A stretch of 64,000 nucleotides of DNA. It comes from Flavobacterium cerinum (lineage in GTDB: Bacteria > Bacteroidota > Bacteroidia > Flavobacteriales > Flavobacteriaceae). The notes under the pieces are model-generated. The model was not told where the DNA came from and did not search any database. It saw only the letters and a program-made list of their open reading frames with translations. Below, one piece after another: positions 47,005 to 56,623 of the stretch. The translations under genes and the position numbers were made by a program. The stretch is taken from the NCBI RefSeq assembly GCF_004028155.1, contig NZ_SBII01000009.1, positions 124,001 to 188,000 on the forward strand, given 5' to 3'. Each line of letters starts with the position of its first letter. Positions within the stretch are counted from its first letter, which is position 1.

Positions 47005-50000
47005 TTATTTTTTTACAATCTTAATTGTTTTTACAGTGTTATTGGCCGCACCTATCTTAATTAGATATATGCCTTCAATACATGATGTCATATCAACTTT
47101 TACTTCTAATGCATTAGGCTGATCAAAGCTAATTTGCTGTCCTAACAAATTAAATATACCAACAGAAGTTATTTCGGTAATTGAAGAAAGATTAAGAACA
47201 TTATTAACCGGGTTTGGATAGTATGTAAACTGATCTTTATTAAACTGATCTCTTCCCATAATAATACCTACAGTTACATTTAAAACTTCTTCACTTACAC
47301 ACGCTTCTATCACCTGTACACCAAAGTAATTTTCACCATCTATTAACTGTGTATACGCTTCAAGAGGATCCTCATTATTCACAGCATTATTAAGGGTATT
47401 ATACCAAACTACTGTTCCTCTTTCTTCAAGGATAACTTCTATATCTTCTATTGTAGCCACACTGTCTCCATTTAAAGTAATGGTTTGTATAATTTCGCCT
47501 TTTGGAGCTGGTGGCAGCTCATTTATATGTACAGTAAGAGGTGTTCTTAAAACGCCCTCACAATTATCTATTGTTTGTGAGGCATAATAAATAACATTGT
47601 CTTCTAAAATTGTTGTAGATGCTAAAACTATTCCTCCTGCAGCACTAGCATACCATTTTATATCTGTTCCATAATCAGTAATTAATTCTGCTATAGTGCC
47701 GGAATTACAAAAAACCTGAACAGCTGCAGGAACAGTTGGCGCCGCAACTTCTTTTACTATAACATCTATCCCTGCTGTTACTGCACACCCTACTACAGAT
47801 GAAGAACTTGTAACTATATAAGACCTTGAGATATCAGACTTAACATAAACGGTTTCTGATGGCTCTCCTGTATAAGGTATTGTTGCAGCTTCATCACTAT
47901 ATAAGTCTGTAACCGGAGACCATACCAGATTATTCCCAATACCAGTTACTTTTAAGTTATCAATCAGCCAGCCATAAAATAATGATGAGAAATCTGAAGT
48001 ATATTTAAAACGGACTCTAAAATCATTTGTTAAGGCAGCTACCGGAATGTTTATTGTTTCTGTCTTCCAAAGTGACGGATCGTCTGGTAATGAATTATCC
48101 CCTATAAATTTAAGGGCCCAGTCTGCATAACTTTTTGAGGAAAAAATCACACCATTTACAGCTACATTTTCCCCTTGGATTGTTACTAAATCTCCCTCTC
48201 CTGCATAGCTTGATGCAGGAAATGTAACCCAGGTTGTTCCTCCATCAGAAGAATACTGTACATAACCCAAATCATGAGATTTAACCGGACCATCTAAAGC
48301 CGCAATATGTGAAAATGTTAATTGTGCAACAGTATATCCTGAAAGATTAATGTTTGTATTCATACTATAGCATACATCTGCATTATTTGATGTTGCTTTA
48401 AACAATACAGATCCTGTTCCCTGAAAAGCGTACGAAGTATTTAGGGCTGCACTTGATGTTCCTGCAAAATCTTGTGTGATAAATTGTGTCGAAGCAATAT
48501 CAAAAGTATCCTTAAATAATTGTTTAGCAACTACACCTCCTTCAGCGGTCATGACTTGTATACTCCCCGGACAAACACTGATTTCGGGAGTCGTAATTAT
48601 CGCTGTTGGTAATGAGTGAACAACAATATTTACTGTTAATGGGTTTGCTGAACACAGTGTTCCTGTAGATTGTGATGCATGAAGCACATATTCAGTTGTT
48701 ACATCTGTATCAAATACCCATCCTGAAGCGGCATTTCCTGACACGCCTTCTGAAGGAGTCCATACATAAGTATCATAATCATCTGCACCTTCGGCCACTG
48801 TAACCACAGCTGCTTCATTCGCGCAAACAATGACATTTGAAGCACTTAAGGATAACACAGGTGATACACTTAAAGCTGCCAATACAGGAACCCTTGGCGA
48901 CGAGCAGCTGCCAAAAACAATATTTGGCCTTAGTGATGATAGTTTACTTGTAATTCCGTTATTAACAAGAGCTGTATTACTACCTGTTGTTTCTGTATAA
49001 TAAGTTCGGGCATTATCATCGCTTCCTACCCCTTTATGACTAATTTCTACAACAATATTTGAAGATCCATCCCAAAAGTATGGTGTAGTGAAATTGATAA
49101 TCTGCCATCCGCTTGCTGTATGAGTGTATGTTTGAGGACCAAACACAGTGGTTAAACCTGTGGTTAAGAAAGTAGTAGTTGCAAAGGAAACTCCTGTAAC
49201 TGTACCCATTTTTACGATATAATCTTGATTTACTGCACTGCTGCCCAATGTTGCAATATTGAAACCTATGGATGTTAAATTTCCTTGTGTAAGGCCTGCC
49301 TCAATTAGCTCTCCTGCAGTATATATTATTTGAGCTTTATAATTTGACCAGCGATTACAAAAAGCCGTTGGTTGTAACTCCTGTGCGGCAATTAATGTTG
49401 TTGCTGTACCAATAATCCCAGAACCTGCCATTGCTTCGGCAGCTGCATAATAAGTAGTATTTGTATTAATTTCAGGTGTTATAAAACTATTACCCGCTGC
49501 CAAAGCTACACCGCCAGTAGGCGTATCATACCATTTTATTGTGCCTCCATTTGACACTGCTTCTAAAGTCACATTTCCTGCACCACATCTTGCACCTTCT
49601 ATGGTGGAAACTATGTCATTAGAATCACATAATGTCCTAAAGACAATTGGACCATTCCAATTGCTAAATGTTCCTGTAGAACAGTTTGATTTTATCCATA
49701 CATAATATACTGTGTTTGGATTAAGTCCAGAAATATTCGTAAAGCTATTACCAGCTGTTACAGTTCCTGTAGGACTTGTATTTACTAAGGGGGCTACACT
49801 ACTATCACTTTTATAATAAGAATATCCATTTGCAGGATTACTTGAGGATGCTCCCCAGTTAATTACTACAGAATTTTCAGTAATTACTGAAGTAGAAAAA
49901 GTTGTTGGTGCTACGCAGGATGGTTTCTGCATAAAAAATCTAACTCTGGGCTTTTTAGCCAGAGATCCATCGGCATGGGGAGTATTACATAAAACAATAT

Positions 50001-50586
50001 CATCCGATTCAGAATGAATATAACTATTTGCTACGCCATTATAATTCCACAGTTTTCCAAAGGTATCGCTATCTGAAAAATACATATTGTCAAAACAAAT
50101 ATCTATCACCACATTATCGATACCGTTCCAGTTAAAAGGACTATCAAATATAATATCATTAAAGCCTGTAGCCGGCATATAATCAAAAGGTGCTTTTACC
50201 TGTGTAAGATATGTAATGAAATTAGATCCAGAAATACCAGTTACCGTAGTATGTCCCATTTTTATAGTATAGTTTGGGAATCCCTCTTCGGCATCATTTG
50301 CTGCTATAATATCCCAGGCTAATCGTTGAATATTTCCTGCAGCAGCACCTCCGGCAAGCAGCTCCGCAGCCGAATAGATAATTTGAATTTTACGCCCTGC
50401 ATAAAATCCATTTACCGGACTGCTATTTTCATTACCGCTGTCTTGAATTTGTGCACCAAGCGTAACATAATCTTGTGCAGACACTATCTGTCCCAATGCT
50501 AAAAAGAAAAAGCATAAAGCAGTATTCAAATGCTTTATGCTTTTTCTTTTCACAGGAAAAGGACTTAAAACCATAGTTTTTTTCAT
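47005..50586 (-). CDS. T9SS-secreted FN3/Ig mosaic protein (1193 residues)
   Basis: Signal peptide has a long basic N-region and is cleaved after SAQ (about 38). A beta domain (about 39-222) is followed by FN3 (about 223-320), an Ig-like module, a second copy of the beta domain (about 385-565), a PKD/Ig-like module (about 575-655), a jelly-roll/MAM-like domain (about 680-880) nearly identical in parts to that of the 3009-residue protein, and an Ig repeat (about 945-1020). It ends in a type A sorting domain (about 1115-1193; YYPNPVNNVLNLSS, FNLLGQQ). Surface location inferred. A perfect inverted repeat lies in its signal-peptide codons. Confidence 0.9.
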   Translation of the reverse strand: MKKTMVLSPFPVKRKSIKHLNTALCFFFLALGQIVSAQDYVTLGAQIQDSGNENSSPVNGFYAGRKIQIIYSAAELLAGGAAAGNIQRLAWDIIAANDAEEGFPNYTIKMGHTTVTGISGSNFITYLTQVKAPFDYMPATGFNDIIFDSPFNWNGIDNVVIDICFDNMYFSDSDTFGKLWNYNGVANSYIHSESDDIVLCNTPHADGSLAKKPRVRFFMQKPSCVAPTTFSTSVITENSVVINWGASSSNPANGYSYYKSDSSVAPLVNTSPTGTVTAGNSFTNISGLNPNTVYYVWIKSNCSTGTFSNWNGPIVFRTLCDSNDIVSTIEGARCGAGNVTLEAVSNGGTIKWYDTPTGGVALAAGNSFITPEINTNTTYYAAAEAMAGSGIIGTATTLIAAQELQPTAFCNRWSNYKAQIIYTAGELIEAGLTQGNLTSIGFNIATLGSSAVNQDYIVKMGTVTGVSFATTTFLTTGLTTVFGPQTYTHTASGWQIINFTTPYFWDGSSNIVVEISHKGVGSDDNARTYYTETTGSNTALVNNGITSKLSSLRPNIVFGSCSSPRVPVLAALSVSPVLSLSASNVIVCANEAAVVTVAEGADDYDTYVWTPSEGVSGNAASGWVFDTDVTTEYVLHASQSTGTLCSANPLTVNIVVHSLPTAIITTPEISVCPGSIQVMTAEGGVVAKQLFKDTFDIASTQFITQDFAGTSSAALNTSYAFQGTGSVLFKATSNNADVCYSMNTNINLSGYTVAQLTFSHIAALDGPVKSHDLGYVQYSSDGGTTWVTFPASSYAGEGDLVTIQGENVAVNGVIFSSKSYADWALKFIGDNSLPDDPSLWKTETINIPVAALTNDFRVRFKYTSDFSSLFYGWLIDNLKVTGIGNNLVWSPVTDLYSDEAATIPYTGEPSETVYVKSDISRSYIVTSSSSVVGCAVTAGIDVIVKEVAAPTVPAAVQVFCNSGTIAELITDYGTDIKWYASAAGGIVLASTTILEDNVIYYASQTIDNCEGVLRTPLTVHINELPPAPKGEIIQTITLNGDSVATIEDIEVILEERGTVVWYNTLNNAVNNEDPLEAYTQLIDGENYFGVQVIEACVSEEVLNVTVGIIMGRDQFNKDQFTYYPNPVNNVLNLSSITEITSVGIFNLLGQQISFDQPNALEVKVDMTSCIEGIYLIKIGAANNTVKTIKIVKK
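50502..50550 (-). promoter_or_regulatory. 20-bp perfect inverted repeat within the signal-peptide codons
   Basis: Arms at 50502-50521 and 50531-50550 are exact reverse complements around a 9-base loop. In the mRNA the GCATAAAGCA/TGCTTTATGC core is followed by a U-rich stretch (codons for FFFL), as in a Rho-independent terminator, only about 35-85 bases after the ATG. This could attenuate or regulate expression of the 1193-residue protein. Confidence 0.55.
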
Positions 50587-50881
50587 GAAATAATTTTAAT
50601 TATAAAAGTTAATAAAATTATAAAATTTAATTGTAAAAATATAGCTACAACTTCTCTCCTATTATTTTTATATTATAAGTACCCCACACCTTCCTTTTAT
50701 AGTATTACACTACAAAAAACCTTCTTCTATTACAGCAATCGACAGTAAAACCATAAAAAAATATTGATACAATAATCCGATTTTTGAAAGGGATTAATTT
50801 ATTCCATAAAAAAAGCCCCATACTGGATGGGGCTTTATATTTAAATAAGACGCGTTAACGCCAATATATTATGTATTACAA
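50587..50881. other. Non-coding region between the 1193- and 1399-residue T9SS genes
   Basis: 295 bases, AT-rich, no ORF. The leader next to 50587 contains AAAGTTAATAAAATTATAAAATTTAA, in part the same as upstream of 46652. The far end holds the terminator of the 1399-residue gene at 50812-50836 and a palindrome GCGTTAACGC near 50852. No exact promoter box seen. Confidence 0.45.
50812..50836 (-). terminator. Terminator after the 1399-residue T9SS protein gene
   Basis: AAAGCCCCA (50812-50820) and TGGGGCTTT (50828-50836) with a 7-base loop and a minus-strand T run. A second self-complementary site, GCGTTAACGC, lies between it and the stop codon, mirroring the two-hairpin layout after the 3009-residue gene. 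Confidence 0.88.
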
Positions 50882-53800
50882 TTATTGTCTTTTAATAATC
50901 TTAATTGTTTTTACAGTATTTCCAGAAGCAACATTAACAACATACGCTCCATCTGCAAGTGATGACATATCAACCTTAACATCTGCAGCATTTGGCTGTT
51001 GAGAAATAACCTTCTGACCTAGTAAATTAAATACTGTGATAGAAGTTATCTCTGTTGAGTAAGAAAGATTAAGTACATCTTTTACAGGGTTAGGATGATA
51101 ATTAAACGCATCTTTATTGAAGATTTCTCTTCCAAGTACAACATCTATAACTACTACAAATATTTCAGTACTTGTACATTCTCCAATAGTCTGTGTAGCG
51201 AAATAATTCTCTCCGTTTACAAGTTGCGTATTAGCTGATAAAGGATTTTCTCCATTAGCAGCATCCTCTTGTGTCGCATACCAGGTAACAGTTCCACCAT
51301 CTTCAAGATCAATTACTATATCTTCAATTGTAGCATTAGCAGCAACGTCTGCATTAATAGTCTGCGTAGCGTCTCCTGTAGGAGCCGGTACATTTGTTAT
51401 TGTAACTACAAACGAGCTCTCCGCTGTACAAACAGGGTTTGTACCTGCCGAAGCGAAAATGTAAATTGTTGAGGTTTGTGTAATAGCCGTTCCAGCTGTA
51501 ATAACCGTTCCAGCTCCTGCTGCTGCTGTATGGTAAGCACCATTACTTAAAGCAGGTAAAATGTATTGAGAACATGCATCTACATCTTCTATATCTTCAA
51601 CTGTAACTGTTGTTATTGCTACCTGAACAGCAAGTCTTGTTAAACCTTCGCAACCTCCAATACTTTGTGAAGCATAATATGTTGTACCGTTTACAAGTGC
51701 TGTAGCAGCAGCTACAAGATTTCCTCCAGCTGCAGCATCATGCCAAACAATTGAATCACCTGTAACAACAAGATCTGCTACAGTACCAGCTCCACAAAAC
51801 GTTTGTGCTGCTAATCCTGTAGGAGCAGGAGTTACGTTTATATTAGCTGTAAGAGCTGTTCTTAAACTTTCACATCCACCCAATGTTTGTGACACATAAT
51901 AAATTGTATCATCAACAAGAGGTGTTGTAGCAGCTAAAGCAGTTCCGCCAGTAGCAGCAGCATACCATTTTAAAGCCGTTCCTGTAGCATTAAGATTAGC
52001 AACAGTTCCTGCATTACACAAATCCTGTATCGGAGCAGGTACAGTTGGTACTGGAGTTACATTGATATTAACTGTAACTGCTGTTCTTGGACTTTCACAT
52101 CCATCAAGTGTTTGTGATACATAATAAACCGCATCATCAACAAGAGGTGTTGTAGCAGCTAAAGCTGTTCCTCCTGTAGTTGCAGCATACCATTTTAAAG
52201 CCGTTCCTGTAGCATTAAGATTAGCAACAGTTCCTGCATTACAAAATTCCTGTACCGGAGCCGGTACAGTTGGTGCAACAGTACTGCTTACAGTTACCGC
52301 TACCGTAGCTGTACGCACACAACTAGCACTTGAAGTTCCTGTGATAGTGTATGTTACAGCAGGAGCTGCTGTTGAAGACTTAAAGTATACTGTTTTTGCA
52401 TTTGTACCTGCTACATATGGAGTTGTCGCTGTTGCATTTGTATACAAATTGGTTACAGGCGACCATGCAATAGTTGTTGGCTGAGAAGACTGGAATTTAA
52501 CATTCAGCCTCTTTTTTGATAATGACCCTGAAGTTGTTGTAGAACTATCATATGAATACGTATAAAGCAGCGTATTATCAGCTGTTTCTGTATAGTAAGT
52601 TTGTGTATTATATGTACTATCAGCTCCATCATGTGTGATATTTACTACTATGTTTGAAACTCCATCCCATACATAAGGTGCAGTAAAAGTAATAAGTTGC
52701 CATCCACTCTCTGTATGTGTATAAGTTGTTGGCCCATAAACTGTTGAAAAGCCGGTGGTAGATAAAAAGTTGCTATCAGCAAAACTTACAGCATTAGTCG
52801 CACCTAATTTAATAGTATAATTATCATTTGTTGCTCCACTACCTAAGCTGGTAATGTTAAAAGATAATGAGGTTATGTTACCTGCCGTTAATCCTGCAGC
52901 TGTTAGTTCCTGAGCTGTATAGATTATTTGGTTCCAGTAATTTGGCCAACGGTTACAAAAAGCCGTTGGTTGCTCAGTGTCTCCTGTTAATGTTGTACCT
53001 AAACCTGTAACCGCTTCACTTTGCACAGTACCTCCATTAGCCGTTATAGGCAATATAGTCTCTGCACATGCAGATGCAGTTGCAGGAACTGTAATTGTAG
53101 AAGGTAAAAGATTAACTGTAATTTTTACAGTAACCGGTGTAGCTGCGCACATTGTACCAGTTGACTTAGAAGCATTTAATGTATAAGTAGTAGTTGCTGA
53201 CGGGTTAAATGTCCATCCTGTAACAGCATTTCCAGATACACCTGTAGAAGGAGTCCAAACATAAGTATCATAATCCGTAGCACCTGCAGTTATAGTAACA
53301 GCTGTAGAAGTCTGCCCTACACAAATTGCAGCCGATGCCGTACTTAAAGTTAATACCGGAGATGCTCCAACCGTTGCAAGAACAGCAGTTCTTACTGAAG
53401 CACAGCTACCAAACACAATATTTGGTCTTAAAGCCGAAAGTGTTCCAGCAGTAGTAGTAGTATTTAGATCAAAAAGAACTGTATCTGCGGTAGTAGTATA
53501 GTTAGTACTAGCATTATTTGTGCCATTAGCCCCTTTATGACTAATTTCTATAACAATGTTAGATGTACCATTCCATGCATATGGAGTTGTAAAGTTAATT
53601 GTTTGCCATCCGGTTGCTGTATGTGTATAGGTTTGAGGACCAAACACGGTTGTAAAACCAGTTGTTAAAAAGTTTGTATCAGCAAAAGTGCTACCAGTTG
53701 TTGATGCTATTCTAACAGTATAATCATCATTAAAAGCAGCATCACCTAATGTTGCAACATTAAACTTAAGAGATGTTAAAAAACCTGCAGTTAAACCAGC

Positions 53801-55081
53801 TGCAGTTAATTCTGCTGCCGTATACACCATTTGAGCCCTGTAATTTGCATAACGGTTACAAAATGCAGTTGGTTCATTATTACCTTGTACAGTAAAAGTT
53901 GTACCTGTACCAATAAGACCAGATCCGGCCATTACTTCGGCACTTGCATAATACGTAGTATTAGTACTGATAGAAGGTGTTACAAAAGAATTACCAGATC
54001 CTAATGCAAGCCCACCTGTAGCAGCTGAATACCATTTTATAGTACCTCCACTTGCCGTAGCTCCTAACGTTACAGTTCCCGGACCACATCTTGTACCTGC
54101 TGTAGTAGCAGTTATATCATAAGCATCACAAAGTGTTGCAAATAATACAGGACCTATCCATGAACTAGATGAGCCAGGACCACAATTTGCTTTTACCCAA
54201 ACATAATATGAAGTGCTTGCAGCTAAACCTGTAAGATTTACTGTTGTAACACCTGCCAAAACAGATCCGGTTGGTGTTGCTCCGGCTGTTGGCGGTGTAC
54301 CGCTCGTGCTTCTATAATAAGAATATCCATTAGCAGGAGTACTTGCTGATGCTCCCCAATTAATTGTTGCTGTATTTTCGCCAACTGTAGGAACGGTTAA
54401 AATTCCTGGAGGCAAACATGACGCCTGCTGCATATAGAATCTCACTCTTGGCTTTAAAGCTGAAGTATCTCCAGCAGTAAGATTTTCACAGGAGTCAACA
54501 CCATCCTCTTGTCTATGACGGTAGTTATTTGTTACACCTGCATAATTCCACGCTTGTCCATGCAGGTCAGAATCCAGAAATGGTGCATCACTAAAACAAA
54601 TTTCAACAAGTACATTACTAGTACCATTCCAGTTAAAAGGAGCATCAAATGTAATATCATTAAAACCTAAAGCAGGCGTATAACTAAATGCATTTTTTAC
54701 AACTGTGGCACCTGTAACAAAATCAGATGTAGGAATGTCTGGTGTTGTAATATGAGCCATTTTTATGGTGTAATTTGGTAATGCTTCTTCATATAAATCA
54801 GATACATCCCAAGCCAATCGCTGGATATTTCCTGCAGTTCCACCTTGTGCGATCAATTCAGCGGCAGTATAAACTACCTGAATACGTCGGCTTGTGTAAT
54901 ATCCACTAACAGGACTCGAGCTATAATTTCCACTTTTACTCACCTGTGTTCCCAAGGTGACATAACCTTGTGCAAATGTCATTTGTCCAATCAATAAAAA
55001 GAGCATACAACAGACAAAATTAACTTGTCTATTGAACTCCACTTTATTGATAAAAACTTTAAAAAGAATAGTTTTTTTCAT
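50882..55081 (-). CDS. T9SS-secreted FN3/Ig mosaic protein (1399 residues)
   Basis: Signal peptide ends TFAQ (about 38) after a long N-region. Beta domain (about 39-222), FN3 (about 223-320), Ig-like, a second beta-domain copy (about 385-560), PKD/Ig-like, then a third copy (about 690-864, TAFCNRWPNYWNQIIYTA). Two 75-residue Ig repeats (from about 938; LKWYAAATGGTAL) and divergent ones follow, then the type A sorting domain (about 1324-1399; HPNPVKDVLNLSY). Architecture is collinear with the 1193-residue protein up to the PKD module, so the two are paralogues. No catalytic motif; a binding or adhesion role is an inference. Confidence 0.9.
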   Translation of the reverse strand: MKKTILFKVFINKVEFNRQVNFVCCMLFLLIGQMTFAQGYVTLGTQVSKSGNYSSSPVSGYYTSRRIQVVYTAAELIAQGGTAGNIQRLAWDVSDLYEEALPNYTIKMAHITTPDIPTSDFVTGATVVKNAFSYTPALGFNDITFDAPFNWNGTSNVLVEICFSDAPFLDSDLHGQAWNYAGVTNNYRHRQEDGVDSCENLTAGDTSALKPRVRFYMQQASCLPPGILTVPTVGENTATINWGASASTPANGYSYYRSTSGTPPTAGATPTGSVLAGVTTVNLTGLAASTSYYVWVKANCGPGSSSSWIGPVLFATLCDAYDITATTAGTRCGPGTVTLGATASGGTIKWYSAATGGLALGSGNSFVTPSISTNTTYYASAEVMAGSGLIGTGTTFTVQGNNEPTAFCNRYANYRAQMVYTAAELTAAGLTAGFLTSLKFNVATLGDAAFNDDYTVRIASTTGSTFADTNFLTTGFTTVFGPQTYTHTATGWQTINFTTPYAWNGTSNIVIEISHKGANGTNNASTNYTTTADTVLFDLNTTTTAGTLSALRPNIVFGSCASVRTAVLATVGASPVLTLSTASAAICVGQTSTAVTITAGATDYDTYVWTPSTGVSGNAVTGWTFNPSATTTYTLNASKSTGTMCAATPVTVKITVNLLPSTITVPATASACAETILPITANGGTVQSEAVTGLGTTLTGDTEQPTAFCNRWPNYWNQIIYTAQELTAAGLTAGNITSLSFNITSLGSGATNDNYTIKLGATNAVSFADSNFLSTTGFSTVYGPTTYTHTESGWQLITFTAPYVWDGVSNIVVNITHDGADSTYNTQTYYTETADNTLLYTYSYDSSTTTSGSLSKKRLNVKFQSSQPTTIAWSPVTNLYTNATATTPYVAGTNAKTVYFKSSTAAPAVTYTITGTSSASCVRTATVAVTVSSTVAPTVPAPVQEFCNAGTVANLNATGTALKWYAATTGGTALAATTPLVDDAVYYVSQTLDGCESPRTAVTVNINVTPVPTVPAPIQDLCNAGTVANLNATGTALKWYAAATGGTALAATTPLVDDTIYYVSQTLGGCESLRTALTANINVTPAPTGLAAQTFCGAGTVADLVVTGDSIVWHDAAAGGNLVAAATALVNGTTYYASQSIGGCEGLTRLAVQVAITTVTVEDIEDVDACSQYILPALSNGAYHTAAAGAGTVITAGTAITQTSTIYIFASAGTNPVCTAESSFVVTITNVPAPTGDATQTINADVAANATIEDIVIDLEDGGTVTWYATQEDAANGENPLSANTQLVNGENYFATQTIGECTSTEIFVVVIDVVLGREIFNKDAFNYHPNPVKDVLNLSYSTEITSITVFNLLGQKVISQQPNAADVKVDMSSLADGAYVVNVASGNTVKTIKIIKRQ

Positions 55082-55195
55082 AAAATATTGTTGATAAATT
55101 AATAGAACATAAAATTATAGAAATTTAATATACGAATACACCAATAAGCATTACGAGTTATATTTTTATTGAAAAAACTGAATTTGTTATATTTT

Positions 55196-55222
55196 AATGA
55201 TTTTTATGCATTAAAAATCATT
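55196..55222. promoter_or_regulatory. 11-bp inverted repeat upstream of the 1399-residue gene
   Basis: AATGATTTTTA (55196-55206) and TAAAAATCATT (55212-55222) around TGCAT, with further ATGATT copies just downstream on the plus strand. It lies 115-140 bases before the start at 55081, in a region partly similar to the upstream DNA of the 3009-residue gene. It could be an operator; no terminator-like T run belongs to a known transcript. Confidence 0.4.
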
Positions 55223-55304
55223 ATCAATGATTATTTTGATGATTACATAATTTAATAGTGATAAATATTCAAATTACATTATGTATATTCTTAATTACAT
55301 TTTA

Positions 55305-55354
55305 CATATAACATAAAAAATAGCCCCAAATGGGGCTATTTTTTATGTTATATG
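55305..55354. terminator. Perfect 24-bp palindromic terminator after fabV
   Basis: Two exact 24-base arms (55305-55328 and 55331-55354) flank only AA. The core is TAGCCCCA/TGGGGCTA, bracketed by A6/T6 tracts. As a hairpin this is an unusually long terminator; it lies 7 bases past the fabV stop. Confidence 0.9.
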
Positions 55355-55361
55355 TCAGAAA

Positions 55362-56552
55362 TTATTTAATGCTTGGAATATTTACAAGCTCATTAGCTTC
55401 GGCTTTATAATCGACGTTTTCATAATCAAAACCAAACAAGTTATAAAAATCTTTTCTATAACCTTCAAGATCTCCAATTTCTGCTAAATTCTCAGTTGTT
55501 GCCTGATCCCATAATGCAGCTACTTTATTTTGGATATCTTCGCGCATTTCCCAATCATCAACTCTAATCCTGCCTTTTTCATCTGTAGGCACTTCGTTTC
55601 CAGTAAATAATCGTTGTTGATATAAGCGCTGAATCTGCTCAATTGTACCTTCATGAACACCTTCTGCTTTCATAACCTTATATAGTAATGATATATATAA
55701 AGGAATAACAGGAATTGCAGAACTCGCCTGAGTAACCAATGCTTTGTTTACAGATACATAAGCCTTACCGTTAATATCTTTAAGACTGTCAGTAATTTCA
55801 AAAGCTGTAGCTTCTAAATGGTCTTTAGCACGACCAATAGTACCTTTTCTATAAACTGCCTCTGTAAGTGATGGCCCAATATAAGAATAAGCGACTGTAG
55901 TAGCACCCGGAGCAAGAAGGTTTTCTGCTTTTAAAGCATCTATCCACATTGCCCAGTCTTCGCCCCCCATAACAGTGATAGTATTTTCTATATCATCTTC
56001 CTTACTTGGCTCAATAGAAACTTCAGATACTTTTCCTGTATGGAAATCTACAGTTTTATTTGAAAAAGTATCACCAATTGGCTTCAATACCGATCTGTGT
56101 GTTACTCCTGTTTTAGGATGTACCCTTACCGGAGATGCCAGGCTGTAAACTACAAGATCAACCTGCCCCAGGTCTTCTTTTATAAGATCAAGTGTTTGTT
56201 TTTTTATTTCGTCAGAGAAAGCATCGCCATTGATACTTTTTGCATATAAACCTGCTGCCTGAGCTTCTTTTTCAAATGCTGCTGTATTGTACCAGCCTGG
56301 TGATGCTGTTTTACCTTCCATAGGTGGCTTTTCAAAGAAAACGCCTATAGTAGCCGCATCGCTTCCAAAAGCACTTGTAATTCTTGAAGACAAACCAAAA
56401 CCGGTTGATGCTCCAATAACCAGCACTTTTTTAGCGCCTTCAATGTGGCCTTTAGATTTTACATATTCAATCTGGTTTTTTACATTTTGTTCTGCTCCTG
56501 CAGGATGTGCAGTAAGGCAGATAAATCCTCTCATTCTAGGTTCTATGATCAT
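55362..56552 (-). CDS. fabV: Enoyl-ACP reductase FabV (trans-2-enoyl-CoA reductase)
   Basis: 396 residues. NADH-dependent reductase of the last elongation step of type II fatty acid synthesis; FabV is usually resistant to triclosan. Family start MIIEPRMRGFICLTAHPAGAE, Rossmann motif VLVIGASTGFGLSSRI, and the catalytic region AYSYIGPSLTEAVYRKGTIGRAK with Tyr and Lys in the spacing expected for FabV. Length typical. Same strand as recN, 71 bases away. It may be the main enoyl reductase, as no fabI is in the window. Confidence 0.96.
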   Translation of the reverse strand: MIIEPRMRGFICLTAHPAGAEQNVKNQIEYVKSKGHIEGAKKVLVIGASTGFGLSSRITSAFGSDAATIGVFFEKPPMEGKTASPGWYNTAAFEKEAQAAGLYAKSINGDAFSDEIKKQTLDLIKEDLGQVDLVVYSLASPVRVHPKTGVTHRSVLKPIGDTFSNKTVDFHTGKVSEVSIEPSKEDDIENTITVMGGEDWAMWIDALKAENLLAPGATTVAYSYIGPSLTEAVYRKGTIGRAKDHLEATAFEITDSLKDINGKAYVSVNKALVTQASSAIPVIPLYISLLYKVMKAEGVHEGTIEQIQRLYQQRLFTGNEVPTDEKGRIRVDDWEMREDIQNKVAALWDQATTENLAEIGDLEGYRKDFYNLFGFDYENVDYKAEANELVNIPSIK

Positions 56553-56623
56553 ATCGCTGAAATTATATCTTTATCAATAAACAGGGTAATAATTGTAATT
56601 ACCCACAAATATAAATTGTTTTT

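Noticed and set aside
50502-50550. Invertible DNA switch (phase variation)
   Set aside because: The repeats are only 9 bases apart and both are in the coding frame; inversion would change only the loop. No invertase gene nearby. Hairpin role is preferred.
37623-55081. Secondary-metabolite (NRPS or PKS) cluster suggested by very long genes
   Set aside because: No carrier, condensation or adenylation motifs; composition and C-terminal sorting domains mark secreted surface proteins.
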